DNA of 64,000 bases from Chaenocephalus aceratus (GCA_023974075.1 CM043799.1:2409449-2473448); one strand, 5' to 3'; numbered from the stretch's first letter, positions 11,224 through 25,607 are shown. Numbers and translations are program-made. The notes: a model not told the origin generated them from the letters alone.

Positions 11224-13433
11224 GCCTCTGTAACAGTTTCAAAACAGTTTTTTTACCAAACAGCAAGAGACGTGGCTAAAGCTGCAGTGTTTGGCCGACT
11301 AATATAGTCCTCTCAACTTCCCTCTCAAAATATAAACACCCAATTCTCCCACAAAACATAAAGCACTCGCTTGTTCACGTGTTGCAGTGCATGTTTGAGC
11401 AAGCCAAGTCAAAATGAAACGCCAACTAAACCAAATTGTATTTTTGCTCAGAAATCAAGCTCTTCTATGTGCTTATATACATATACATGTTTTTTCCTTA
11501 ATTTGGTAACAAAATATGAGAAATGTCCTGCGATTTTATTGGTACACCAATGTTGAAATACATTACGTTGATGTTTAGTTGGTAAATGTAGTGCTGATGT
11601 TAGAAAAACTGTTAGAAAGCTAAGCTAACTAGCGTCCACTCTCTGAGTGCAATACACTTGTGTGCTATAAAGGGACCAGCAGCTAACTGTATATTGGATA
11701 TGGTTAATAGTTAATGCTGTGTGGACTTGTTTGGGGAGCATCTTACTGTGTAGCTACAGTAACACAGTACACATGCATTTCCTGTGGCTCTCAGGTGACC
11801 ACCTTAAAGCCTCAAGGCTCAAATGCTTGTCAGATAGTGTAATAGCTTTTTGAAACACTCCATCCCCCTACACACCTTTCTGAGGTCGGATTAGGGGGTG
11901 TGTACCTCCCCGAGGTCAGACATTAAGAGGGGTTTAAACTTCTCTAGATCTGTTTTCAGTCTTTAGACATCATTCTGTGTCCCAAAGTCGGTTGTTTTTG
12001 TTAGATTGCCAAAATAATGTCTGTTTTTAAGAGAGCTGATGAGATTTTTATGTTTTGTTCTATGACATAAAATATGTCAGTAAATAACCCCACTGGTGAA
12101 TGTCTAAAGCTTATAAGTGTCATAAAATTGGTGGCTGCTCACAAGTGTCTAAATGAGACTACTAAACGCCATCACGCCCAACTTCAGCGACCTTTAGCTT
12201 CGCGGTGGTGACATGAAGTCAGGTGACGTGATGAAGTTTGCTTCGACGTTAACTTTTAACTTTCTGGACAAAACATTAAGTATCATATGGCCTATTTGTG
12301 ACAATATACTGACATTTTATAAAGCATCTCATTGCTATTGTCGAGGGAGCTCTTGGATGCTAACTTGGGTCGAATTACAAAAATACATCATCACTGAATC
12401 ACTCTATGGTCAGTTTTCCGCAAACAAGGTCATTCAAAACAGCTAAAACATTTCTAATTTCTGAAGAGCTCAGATATTTCACAATGGTGGTGCTTCTTCT
12501 ATTGCCAACCCTACTAACTCCCACTGTCCTTACCAAAATAAGATGTCTGGTACCCATGGATGATGTCATTGACTCTACATCCATGTTTTTCTACAGCCTA
12601 TGATACAAGGCAAAGAAAATAAAGTGTCATGTTATCATCAGAAGGATGATAAATATGATGTGTGTGCTTAAACTGAGCGTAGAGTTCTATTTGACTGCAC
12701 ATGGCACATTTAACAGACACAACAAAGTGGTAATGATCCCTCACATGAAATCCCAGAGACCGCCTTTGAGAAAGCTCCTTTCTGAATGTTTACCTGACTG
12801 AAAAGAGAGTTCAACACAACACACACTCTGATGTCATCCTGCATCAAACGTCACCACATTCCAGCAGATTACTCAAAGCAGCAGCAGCTTCTAAAAGGGT
12901 ACGGTTTCACTGATAAGCCTTACCTGAGGAACAATAAATAAATGAGTTCTTAACAGGATCTTCAAGGTAAACTGAGCATTACTTGTGCACTTTTGAACTG
13001 CTGCCTTTTGAAAGAATAAGAGAAAACATGAAGGCGTGAAAGTTTTCTGACTGCTCGGGGAAACAAGGTGAAGAGAGAGAGAGACCAGCCGCTCTCCCTG
13101 GTGGGTGGGTGTTTTTCTGTACAGCTTATAGCTGCTCAGTGAAGGCCCCCGGGGGTCGCAGGGCAACCTGAGAGCATCGTCTCTTAGAAACACTGCGTGG
13201 TGAGGCAAATGGGTCTCTGACACTTTACCGTTAACCCTTTGAAGGCAGTTCTGCTTCAGCATAAAGTCATGGTGTGTTCCAGTTGTACTAGGAAGTGGGA
13301 ATATCTAACTGGAACGCCCCCTGAGGTCGGACTTCCTACTTGAAATTTGGAGATACCTCGCCATACCCGAGATCATCATACATGTGCTAATGGGATCTCC
13401 GCATATGAACATTAAGAGAACATTTGATAATAT
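11224..13433. other. Unannotated non-coding stretch
   Basis: About 2.2 kb without a recognisable gene, repeat or RNA. Small frames (for example minus strand 12891-13262) lack domains and convincing start or splice context. Near 13268 the motif GGTGTGTTCCAG may be one end of a common fish repeat whose other end (GGAACGCAGCATTAG) lies at about 15430. Confidence 0.35.
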
Positions 13434-13438
13434 AACAT

Positions 13439-14100
13439 TGTTACGGCTGCTGCCTTTCTGGTCGTCTTATATGTAAATGAGCTGTGCGGGTGCCCTGGCG
13501 TCATTGGCTGCCATCTCCTGGTCCGCCTCCCGAAGAGTGTGATTGGAGCACGCCGGGCCCGACGCACTCCAATCGCAGCACACAGCCGGCGCGCACCTGC
13601 TGGAGACGACTACAAAGCCAGTGGACTGTGATCACTCTGGAGGCTCTGTTGAGTGAACAGACGCCTCTCGCTACTTGCTCTTCGTTCAGTGGTTAACTTG
13701 TGTGGTCTGTGTTTGCTATTGTTGATATGATTAGACGTGACTAGAGTATCTGAGCCTCTACGTTGACTAGTCATTTAGTTTAGCTGTGTTTTATTACAGC
13801 CTCCTTTTCTTTAGTTTGTACCACTGCAATAGTGAGGTTTTTTTGTTTAGTTATGTATATACCTTTGCATTTAAGTAGGCTCACTTTTTAGAGTCCTCCC
13901 TTTGTTTGGTTTCCCATTTAAACTTGCGCCCTTGTGGCCACCTTGTTTGTTATTTAAACCGGTGCTTTTGTGGCCTTTTGTTTGTCCCAGGCTGCTTGCC
14001 TGCCATTTTGTTGTCCTGCTATACAATACAACTGTTCATAATTATTACCAATCCCAACTGGTGTATGTTGCTTTCCTCTTCCCCTAGTCGGGACGTAACA
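13439..14100 (+). mobile_element. Solo LTR with 5-bp TSD
   Basis: The 662-bp segment begins TGTTACGG and ends CGTAACA, the TG...CA form of a long terminal repeat with a 7-bp terminal inversion (TGTTACG/CGTAACA). It is flanked by a perfect 5-bp TSD AACAT (13434-13438 and 14101-14105), the usual length for Ty3/gypsy-type integration. No internal retroelement coding sequence or second LTR is adjacent, so it is most simply a solo LTR left by LTR-LTR recombination. The strand is not certain. Confidence 0.75.
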
Positions 14101-14179
14101 AACATGTTTAGCTCTTCTGTATTATTTATGTCACATTAAATTAACTGTAAATATGGTACTGTTCATCTTCTATCTGCGG

Positions 14180-14480
14180 CAGTGGCAGCGCCAGAGTATT
14201 TTTGTTGGGTAATCTATGGTAGGGCTAACCCATACAGTGGTGGGGCTCAAGTCAGTATTTGTAATGTAATTACATACACGCTATATCGCCCCCCTTGACA
14301 GTGAAACGCCAAGCATGAGGCTTTTATTAGCTTTTATTAGTCTCCTTTTATCAGCTAAATTACATCGAGAGCAACAGCTGTGAGTTAAACAATACAATAG
14401 CCTATTCTGCTAATTCCACGTCGTTACAACATGCTACGCAGCGGCAGAAACAAGAAAAGTTAGCATATAGAATTGACACG

Positions 14481-14512
<32 letters not shown>

Positions 14513-15222
14513 GAGAGAGAGAGAGGTAAACAGAGAGAGACAGACACAGCACACAACAGGTGGCCTGTGTCTCTATTGTCATACAAAACACTTTTTCAAA
14601 TGACTATTACAAAATATATTCAAAACTCACTATTCACTCTTCAGGTGGGTCGTGTGACTCTGGCACCTGTTCGACTTGTACCTCAATGCGAGGGCGTTTA
14701 AGAACACATCTATCCATCCGAAATATACAATTAATCCTAGAAGTTCTGCTGTCTGTCTGCAATTTACTCGGCGCGAGTTTGGGGACTTTTCACTGTGAAC
14801 GTGACGTATCGACGTATCAGTAATGCATAATGCAGTAATGCACCCAACGTTTCGTTGCTCTGATTGGCTGTAGGTCTGTTCAAATTGCATTCGGAGGCAT
14901 TTTGATCTGACCGCCGCACTGATATTATAACGCCAGAGAATTTTCACACCTTTAGTGTATACAACTCCCCCACTACTTAGACTATTCCTTGCACCCCTCT
15001 AGCATAAGCCCGAATGGTCTCAACCATATTGCGTCAGTAACATGCACTTGTTGTTACAGCAGGATCAGTTTGTGTGTTGTGGACACGACCGGTAGATTTT
15101 CGCAATCCGTGTTCTCAACATGCTTACTTTAACATACTTTTTCATGGTCGGGCTAAGGTAGGGCTATGCCATTTCTTGGTATGGCTGTAGCCGACCCCAG
15201 CCATACCCTGGCGCCACCACTG
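14180..15222. mobile_element. hAT-like non-autonomous element with perfect 8-bp TSD
   Basis: The left terminus CAGTGGCAGCGCCAGAGTAT pairs with the right terminus ATACCCTGGCGCCACCACTG. The TSD ATCTGCGG is perfect (14172-14179 and 15223-15230). GGTAGGGCTA-type motifs occur near both ends. A (GA)n tract lies at about 14479-14525. No transposase fragment is recognisable. Confidence 0.85.
14479..14525. repeat. (GA)n microsatellite
   Basis: Near-pure GA dinucleotide run with one GC interruption, internal to the hAT-like element. Confidence 0.9.
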
Positions 15223-15230
15223 ATCTGCGG

Positions 15231-15890
15231 ATATAATGCTACGATGTTTGTATTCACAAAATACAAAATAAAGCATAGTTATTAACCGTTATTGCTAACA
15301 ATGGCTAACCCAAGGATGCTAAAGCTGTGAACAAGTCAAACAACTTTCCTGCGGGCGTCCATCTTTTTCCACTTGTGCTACTGGACCACAGTCAACTCGC
15401 ATGTGACATCACTCCCAGTTCCAATGTACAGTATATGGAACGCAGCATTAGTATACTGTTTCTCTGAGCCAGCAGTGAAACCACCTGCATCTCGTAAAAA
15501 GCCAGCCTTCCACCCGAGCGGCTCTAGGCAAAAGGAATGCCAGAACACACTTTAACAGTTAGACAACAACAGCAATAAACATGACTAACTCAAGCGGCAG
15601 CAGGTCGTATCAGCTGTGGCTAATAGCGGTCATTTTCTGTGACTTGATGACAAATGTTACTTGGCTGTTGTCAGGCTTGTGTTTTTACATCAGCAAAACA
15701 CATTTGAGAGTAAAGGACTCCACCAATCACAATGCGTTTGTAGTTCTAACATCGTCTTTTCAAATAAAACATCACTTTTCATGTAATTTTTGCTGATGCT
15801 ATTATTTAAAGACCTACATAGACTAGTGCTAATGGAGCCTCGCAGCGGCGAAACTGTGGCGTGCTTAGACTGTAGGTGTGTCGCATTTGC
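15231..15890. other. Unannotated non-coding stretch
   Basis: No supported gene. GGAACGCAGCATTAG near 15437 may be the right end of a larger repeat beginning near 13268, which would make the solo LTR and the hAT-like element nested insertions within it. Confidence 0.35.
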
Positions 15891-15902
15891 GCTTCAGATG
15901 AG

Positions 15903-16055
15903 ACTCCCTCCGCAAAATGAAGAACCCTCCGCAAGATGAGGCCCCCTCCGCAAGATGAGGCCCCCTCCGCGTGGTGAGGCCCCCTCCGCGTGGTGAGGCC
16001 CCCTCCGCGTGGTGAGGCCCCCTCCGTGTGGTGAGGCCCCCTCCGCGAGGTGAGG
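15903..16055. repeat. GC-rich minisatellite, 19-bp unit
   Basis: About eight copies of a unit like GTGAGGCCCCCTCCGCGTG, with variants in the last bases (CAAGA, GTGGT, GAGGT). The outer copies are the most diverged, as is usual for tandem arrays that expand from the middle. Confidence 0.9.
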
Positions 16056-16338
16056 CCCCACGCAGTCTGCGTGATTGGCCTGTAGGGAGGGGCGGCCCTA
16101 AACATTGGTGTTTTAATTAATGAATTTATAGCCTGTGCACTGGGCAGCTGTTACTATTAGATAAATATGCAAACGGTATCTTTATTGGCACCCAACCAAA
16201 TGTAAAGGGCTGTGATTAACTTGACTAAGGGCAACCATCATGTATGCATAATCTGGGAAATGCTTCTAGGTAGATATATTTTTCACTGAGAACTGTACAA
16301 TCTCAACTAAAGCTTGAGATCCCCTCCATTGTTCCCTG
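16056..16338. other. Short spacer
   Basis: No feature recognised between the minisatellite and the MITE. Confidence 0.4.
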
Positions 16339-16341
16339 TTA

Positions 16342-17359
16342 TGCCCCTTTCACACCAGCGCCTTTTCAGCTCCGGCTCGGAGCTAGAGCCTGAAAAGCGC
16401 CGGGTTTTCCTGTTCACACCGCAGCGGCGCCGGCTCTTAGCTCCGGAATCCGCTTCATTTCCAGCTCCAAAAAATGGTCGGTCCAGAGGCAAGAGCTTTG
16501 GAGCTAAGAGGTGACGTCGCTTACGTCTCTCTCACGTCGAGGCGTGCAGGAAACTAAACCCACCTCCCCTGAACATGGGTCGACTGTTATGCCTGCCTAC
16601 AAGCAGTAGTGCTTATAAACACACTTTATAAAGTCAGGCAACACTAACCAGGCTTCGTGTGATTCTGTTTGTTTGTGCCTTACTTTGACCATCCGTTCAC
16701 TGTTATCGATCATTGTGGAGAGAGGCAGACGTGTTGTTTTGTATTATTGCAGCTATCGGATGCAAGTAGTCAGTTTAGCTTCGGTTGCTATGCCAACATC
16801 ACCCGTTTTATACCAGAGAAACTTTCATAACAGCGTTGTGATGCCAAACAGTGTCAATTCAGACTGACACACATTCACTTAGGCTAAGGGGAACTGGGGA
16901 TATGCATCAGCTGCTTGTGTGAGTCGGACAGTGAATACTTTAGAGCGGCCGCTGCAGTGTGAGCTAACGGGAGCTAACGGGAGAATAAACTCCCGTGGAA
17001 GAGCAGCCAGCACTGCAGCGGTCGGTAAATGCTGCAGAAACACATTAATAAACAATGAACCACGGCACTCTGGAGCAAAGCATAAGGTTGGAGAAGTCGT
17101 TATTCAATTTATTCTGGCTTCGTGTGATTAAAAGCAACACGATCATGGACCCGACGCTGTTGTTGTTGTGAGCGCCGTAATGGCTTCCGTTGGGGAGCAA
17201 ATCAGCGATGTAAACGGTGACGTCATGACGCAGCAGGGGCAGCTCTGGGGCGCCAGTGGGCGGTGTGCACAGAGCGGGAGCTGAAAAGGGAAACCGGAGC
17301 TGAACCAGAAAAGCTCCCGCTCGGAGCTAGAAACTGAAAAGCGCTGGTGTGAAGCCGCA
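16342..17359 (+). mobile_element. Harbinger-like MITE, copy 1
   Basis: The left end TGCCCCTTTCACACCAGCGC and right end GCGCTGGTGTGAAGCCGCA form terminal inverted repeats, with a 3-bp TTA target duplication (16339-16341 and 17360-17362). Both ends carry several GGAGCTAGAGC-type and CTGAAAAGCGC motifs. A second copy in the opposite orientation lies at 57787-58830. A 64-codon frame (16673-16867) is open in both copies, but similarity extends over the whole element, so this need not mean coding. Confidence 0.7.
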
Positions 17360-17575
17360 TTAATAGCTTAAAGGTTAGGTGTTGCTGTTCTCCCTTCTGG
17401 GGTGTTAGCTAACACCTTACATTAGTAAACAGGATTAAGTGCTCTTTGTTTTGGATCTTCTCCAGCTTTGTTGAGCTCTCAGCGATGTTGAAAGATAATT
17501 CAGGTGTATGTGAATACTTGATATTCTGTGTGCTGATCAGTGAATTAGGACATAACTCAAATACAGACACTGCAC

Positions 17576-17921
17576 CAGTGTTTCCGCCAGACCAGGGCCG
17601 AGAGAGCGGTTGGGGGTGACGTCACGTGACTTGAATTTGGAATTGAGCCGTCCCTTATACTATCTCTTTACGTCTTCCTGCCGACAGGGACACCCCTCCT
17701 GGCTTGGTCCTTGGAAGATGCGTCACAGGAACGCGCTTTGCTGTCCTTTGCCCTTCCAACAGAGGGATGTCCTTGTCCTTTTTCCTTTTGGTCAAGCGAT
17801 AAAAACTCTCGATCTTCTCTCAAATGATTATTTTTTTGGATGCCCTCGGCTCGAGTTCAGGGAGTTCCGAGCTGAATAAAAGCGTCAAATGACGGCAAGA
17901 CGCCCCCTGGCGGAAACGCTG
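17576..17921. mobile_element. Short hAT-like MITE
   Basis: Ends are CAGTGTTTCCGCCAG and the inverted CTGGCGGAAACGCTG. CAGTGTTTCCG-type ends also occur on the element at 32535. The flanking octamers (CACTGCAC and CACTAAAG) agree at only half their positions, so the TSD is weak. No coding content. Confidence 0.5.
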
Positions 17922-17930
17922 CACTAAAGA

Positions 17931-18135
17931 AACTGAAACGTTGACTTTAATGAAACTTATTATATCAACGAATTACACATGATTGTGTTAGGTTAGTTAA
18001 AAGCCATAATATTAAGTTGAAACTATTATTTTTTATTTCAACTTAATAGTATTGCTTTCAACTAACCTGATACAATTATGTCTAATTTGTTGAAATAATA
18101 TATTTAATTAAAGTTAACGCTTCAGTTGTTTCAGT
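17931..18135. mobile_element. Palindromic hairpin MITE (about 205 bp)
   Basis: The left half (ACTGAAACGTTGACTTTAAT ...) and right half (... ATTAAAGTTAACGCTTCAGT) are imperfect inverted copies meeting near 18030 around TTTTTTAT. The innermost arms ATTAAGTTGAAA and TTTCAACTTAAT pair perfectly. It starts about ten bases after the preceding MITE. The structure would form one long hairpin if transcribed. Confidence 0.7.
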
Positions 18136-20346
<2,211 letters not shown>

Positions 20347-21066
20347 CTGACAATCAGAGTTGGGTGTAATAATATTACTTTTGTCGGTAACGGAGTAGTG
20401 TAACGCGCTACTTTTATAATTCAGTAATCACACTACAGTACAGTTACTAACATTGCCTCGACACGCGTTACTTCGTTACTTACTAAAATCAGTCATAATC
20501 AAACCTCAACAAACACCTGCAAAGAACACATGCTAATGTGAAGCTAACGCACAGCTATTTGTTGTTTGTTTATATCACAGTCTGTTCTTCTTCTCTGTTT
20601 TCCGGTTGTTGCCTGTTTTGAATGACGAATACACACTACCGCCGCCTGCTGGTAAGGAGAGTTATTGCCACTCACGCATGCGCAGTTCGTACGTGCTCGG
20701 CTGAAGTCTTTGCGGTGTCTGGTTCCAGTGCAACACATGGCCAACATGCAGGAGAACACGCCGACGCAACAGCGTGAGCAGAGATAGACTGCGCAAAATA
20801 TACAGATAGCAGGAGACAGAGGACAGCCACGGTCAGATAGGAACACATTCAGGATCTGGATCAGTCTTATGCGACAATGGAAACTGAACTAAAGAGAACA
20901 TTTGAAACTTTAGCAGTCTGCGTGATCTGCCTGCAGGGAGGGGCGAGCCGGCCCTGCGAGTAAAGTAAAGTAACGAGTAAAGTAACGAGTCACTTTATGT
21001 AGAGAGTAACGAAGTAGTGTAATATATATATATATATTTTTTTTAAAGTAATATGTAATATGTAAT

Positions 21067-22070
21067 TAGTGCTGCGTACCGGCAAGCCGAACCGGTACTG
21101 GACTTGTAAAAAGTTTCGGTTCCAGTCCGGTTAAAACCGGAACGTCGGGAACCGGTACTTGGACTCGCAAAAAAACTAGCACTTACGTATATTCTGGTGT
21201 CTGTGGTTATTTAAACATTCCCTGATAAACGTTATTCAGCGTCAATAAATGAGTGCTAATCCCAGTGTGCTCAGTGTACAACATCACATGTCATTTCACC
21301 TTCGACTCACGGTTTGAAAACGTAGCATTTCGCCACATGCTAATGCTAACCGGAAGTGAATAATTTTCAGAATAAAAGTATTAAGTTAATAGTGTGAACT
21401 TCCGTTTTTTTCAGAATAAAACTGATTTAAATTAAATAGTGTATTTAATTCAAAATTACGCCATATCAACATTGATTTTAATTTCTAACAGTATGTATGT
21501 ACATCACTATGTATGTAGTATGTACTGTATAGTGTACACATGTAGAGTTGTAGAAAAGACATGGTGCACAGACAGTACAGTACACTCTGACTGTACAGTC
21601 ACTACAGTGTAGCCTATACTGTATAGTAGGTGTGTAACAGTGTAATACTCTACACTCTACCTTTCAGCAACGCTTTAGGGATTTAGGCTCAGTCAGCTCA
21701 GGGACTGTTTGGTTACTTTAGTTTGGTAAATGAAATAAATGTTTGAACTTTGTAGTAGTTCACTGTAGTTGCTGTCATAAGTCATTTGTAGACTAAGTGG
21801 CAAAAAGTGTTTTTTTTACATTTGTACTTTGTAGAGAAATGTAGACACAAGTTGGAAGGGAGCGCAATAAACCTGACGAGTTTGAATTTGAGTTGATTAT
21901 GAGTTTATTTTCAATTGATAATTAGCTCACAATAAGTTCACTTTAGTTACTCACACAACTTGACACAAGACATGGGTTCAGGTCCGGACTTATAAGTCCG
22001 GACCTGAACCTGAACCTCTGGACTTGAGTCCGGACCTGAACCTGAATGTGAGTCCAGGTACGCAGCACTA
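21067..22070. mobile_element. hAT-like element nested in the outer element
   Basis: A perfect 14-bp terminal inverted repeat TAGTGCTGCGTACC is present at both ends. Flanks TATGTAAT (21059-21066) and TATGTTAT (22071-22078) match at 7 of 8 positions. Subterminal motifs are GAACCGG on the left and CCGGACCTGAACC repeats on the right, including a perfect 17-bp-arm palindrome at 21976-22009. No protein-coding remnant. Confidence 0.85.
21976..22009. repeat. Perfect palindrome, 17-bp arms
   Basis: Arm GTTCAGGTCCGGACTTA meets its exact reverse complement with no spacer. The same GTCCGGACCTGAACC motif recurs just downstream, so this is a subterminal repeat of the nested hAT-like element, a plausible transposase-binding array. 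Confidence 0.9.
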
Positions 22071-22120
22071 TATGTTATATATTACTTTTTTTTAGTAAAG
22101 ACCCCATCTCTGCTGACAAT

Positions 22121-23468
22121 GATGCAGGAGTGTACTGTAGCTTTCAGGCACAGCAACAAACAGAAACGTGTCATCATGAAAGGACAATGACTCAGACCGT
22201 ATTTGACCTGCCACTGAGGGTTTCCCAATTCCACCCTGTGATTACAGCAGTCCATGGAGCTCTGCTGCTGTTTGGACCTCAACCTGTGGATGCCATGTAA
22301 TTAGTCTCAAGGGGAGACAGACTTCTGTGTCTCTCTACCAAAACACCAACAGAGGAGCTGCAGCTACTTTGTCTAGGCAAATGAAGAGTATTATGTAAAG
22401 TCTGGAACACAAACACCTGCACAGACTGCTGCAGGACTTTACATGAAATCCTCTGAATTATTCTGTGTACGTCTGTTTTGTGCCGCTTTGTAGCATCTGA
22501 GCTGATAATAACACCTGTAAACTTTTCTGAACACATTTGTCTTTTTGGTGATTAGGGTTAAAGACCAGATCTACACCAGGGCATCTTCAGAACGCACTGC
22601 TTAACCTGTTAAGCCCCAAGCCTGTTTTTCAGGTCTCAGGCTTGAAAATGACATTCCCAGAACAAATGACCATATCTTCCCTTCTAAAAGGGTTAAATGA
22701 ATAATCTTTCTTGTCAAAGTAATGATAAACCTGTGAGTTGGATGTAGAAAAGTCAGAATCAATATAGATTTTTTTATTTTAAAGTAAATTCAGATTGAAC
22801 ATAGTAAAGAAATGTAAATTATAGTTTCCGTCCAAAAATAAAACATTACTTATAGTGAAAACCACCCTTGAATGATGGGATAGGAGACTAAAAGCTTTAG
22901 GAATTCAAACTATAACATATAATAAGTACCCTGCATCAAGATTGATGCAAAACAAGTGACATTTGACCTTTTTAGAGAGATTTAGCACAAAAAAAACCTT
23001 CTGGGGTCATTTGGGTGAAAATGGGTGTATTTGCCGTTTCTCTGGAACCCATTGGTCGATGTTGATGATTGACATCTCTTTTGAACCGTTAGAGCCAATA
23101 GAATCGAAGGGGGATTTTCACATACACACACGTTACCATTGAGAAGTGAGAGTGAATCTTACGCTCTGAAATCTGAAAACTTAAAACTAGGTTTATTGCT
23201 GATGGATTATCAGAAATCATTTCAAAGTGACACAGACACATTGGATTAACCTTCAGCAGCGTTTTTATCGTTTTAATGCCATTGAAGACAATTTTCGATC
23301 ATGTCGCGAGTTCGGATCAGTTAGTAATGATACTAATACCTGTAGAATCTGTGCAATCTCAGCTTGCTAATCGATATCTTGTTTGTGCAGATACGATAAG
23401 TAATAACGGTATGAGTTCTGTGCTAAGTGTATTAGCATATTTTCACTCAGGGCTAATTCAGAGCCTTT
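22121..23468. other. Unannotated non-coding stretch
   Basis: No supported gene. Around 22610-23100 the text AACCTGTTAAGCCCCAAGCC looks like a dispersed fish repeat, but no termini could be fixed. Confidence 0.35.
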
Positions 23469-23476
23469 GTTATTAC

Positions 23477-24205
23477 TAGGGATGTCCCGATCACCTTTTT
23501 TTACTCCCGATCCGATTCCGATCATTTGATTTGACAATCTGCCGATACCGATTTTTCCCGATCCGATCTTTATGCAATGCATTAAGAGAAAAAAAGGTAA
23601 CAGATAACGGCTGGTCATCCAACGCGATGAAGTCAGCTATCTTGGCTGTTATTGTGTTGGCCTTTTCACTGTTCTGGGGCAGTTTCTCTTTCCTTTTAAA
23701 AGTCTCTGAAAGTGTTGGTTGTTTCAGTGCCGTTACCTGAGTGGCCGCTGTGTACTCGTCGTGTTGTTGTTGGTGTTTGTTTCTCAGGTAGCGTATTAGA
23801 TTGGTCGTGTTGAACGTAGCTCTGTTCTTTCCACCACGCGGAACCTCCACCTTGCAAACATTGCATCTGGCTGTTACACTGCCTTCGCTTTCAATGTTAT
23901 AATACTTCCAAACTCCTGACATTTTCTCTGTCCCGACTCCCGAGTCACCAGCTGAACGTAGCCTCTCGTTAGCTTGCTGCTGCTATTAGACACTGCGCCC
24001 ACTCTGTTGCCAGATTTCAGAGAAATAAGCAACCAGGTCTATGAAAACAAGCCCAAAGGAAGCAACACATTCATGATGTTGTGTAATTTTAAACCAAAAC
24101 TAAGTCCTCAGGATGACTTTAAGACGTGAACATGGTCATTTTTGTTTTGTAACATTAAATAAAATAAAAATTTTAAGGATTCCCGATCCCCGATCGGGAC
24201 ATCTA
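23477..24205 (-). mobile_element. BED-finger hAT element, copy 2, non-autonomous
   Basis: Ends TAGGGATGTCCCGATCAC and GATCGGGACATCTA are flanked by GTTATTAC (23469-23476) and GTTGATAC (24206-24213), which match at 6 of 8. Internal sequence is nearly identical to the copy at 9697-10411. One difference is an extra segment near the right end (TTTTGTTTTGTAACATTAAA), also present in the third copy at about 47150, so copy 1 has lost it. Confidence 0.8.
23491..23922 (-). pseudogene. Truncated hAT transposase: BED zinc finger, copy 2
   Basis: Starts at 23922 with MSGVWKYYNIESEGS. The BED finger has CNVCKVEVPRGG and NTTNLIRYLRNKHQQQH, then the same KQPTLSETFKRKEKLPQN linker as copy 1. The frame then reads through the terminal inverted repeat (DRIGKNRYRQIVKSNDRNR), so the last 30 or so residues are terminal DNA, not protein domain. 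No DDE or dimerisation domain. Confidence 0.8.
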
Positions 24206-24213
24206 GTTGATAC

Positions 24214-25574
24214 TAGTTGATACCTCTGATAACTAGAAGCCTTTACACATGTTTTCTTCCTCATTTTTTATCTTTCTTTTTATAAATACAATTTCCAGGA
24301 ACGTATGAAACATTTGATTTTCTCGTAGAGGATTGATGTCGAGCCAGGAGAAAACATGAAAACCAGATAAGAAGTGGTATTTTTCAGACAGCTGAAGATA
24401 ACCCATATTACAAAAAAATGCCCCTTTTTTATGGGTTACTCTAAAAAGAATAAGTGTCTGTTTTTCACAATGGCTGCAAACATGACGGGACCCGCGAGCA
24501 GAGAGGGTGAACAGGTGAAATGCTTTGTAAAGTGTAGGCCTACTGTTCACTGAAGGTTTGTGAAGCCAAGGGTCAAGTACAGGAAGAACACCACGAGCCG
24601 TTATCAAAGCACCTGTGTTCCCTCTCATGTTCTCACACCATGGTTCCACCTTCTCCCAACAGAGCTGAGACACAGAGAGCGCTGGGGGGGTGATGTGTGA
24701 TGTTCAGAGACTGATGCAGAGATCTGCTCTCCCTCTCCGCTCGTCTCATCATGAGTTATGCAACAGCCTGCAGGCCGTTGTTTTAACACATCTCTTCATG
24801 CAGAGATTCACAGCCACTCATCAGACGGCTCAGGCTAATGCGCAAGTGTTGCAGGGAACATGGACCAAAACACTGCAGCTTCAAGAGAATGGAGGTCCAG
24901 GTTCACGGAGAGCTCAGTTCAGTTCAGCCATTTCAATCAGTAGTTCATCCCATTCTCATGGGAGAATGGGATGAGAGTACACAGAATATGAGTACTCTGT
25001 GTACTCTCTGAGAGTTCTGAGAGTACACAGAATACGAGTACTCTCTCTGTGTAGTCGTATTCACATCGAGTACACACTCATACTGCCTCTGTCCAGTCAC
25101 ACACAGGGCAAAGATGTGATCCATGCAAGATGCTGGTTGTAAAGGGACATTTAGTGTCTGACCTGTGCAGAATGTGCTGCTTAGAGGTTAGAGATGCACA
25201 TGAACATGTAATAGCGACTGTCACCCTGAACTGGTCATATGGCAGGAAGGCCTTATGACAGAACAACACAGTGAGGCAGTTATGACGTCATGTTATGGTC
25301 AGAAAAGAGAAAGGGATCTTAAGGGCTCGCTCAGCAAAAAGCCAATGGGATTTCACCATTGGATTTCGGAATATTGCAGAGAAACAGATCAAACACGTGT
25401 TTATGACCCTTGCATGTTTTGTTCAGCAGGCACATGCTGTGTGTTTTTGTTCAAATGTAATGATTTACTAATGTAGGTTAAAAATACAGAAATATTGAAC
25501 TGGTTAAGTGGGGCATGTGCTGTATGTTTCCCTGTCTGTAACATGTACCCTTAGTAGGGTTTGACTCAACCTTA

Positions 25575-25607
<33 letters not shown>

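Larger units (their letters stand above)
20355..22112. mobile_element. hAT-like element (outer) with perfect 8-bp TSD
   Basis: The left end CAGAGTTGGGTGTAAT and right end (reverse complement CAGAGATGGGGTCTTTA) are flanked by a perfect octamer CTGACAAT (20347-20354 and 22113-22120). GTAACG-rich motifs near the left end (GTAACGGAGTAGTGTAACGC) are typical of a widespread fish hAT-type MITE. A second element is inserted inside at 21067-22070, so the outer element was about 750 bp before that insertion. No transposase is visible. Confidence 0.85.

Noticed and set aside
16673..16867. 64-codon frame conserved between the two Harbinger-like MITE copies
   Set aside because: The whole 1-kb element is equally similar at the DNA level, so conservation of the frame carries no extra information.
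24233..24673. 146-codon minus-strand frame as a gene
   Set aside because: No domain, low-complexity Lys-rich end and no start or splice context; consistent with chance.
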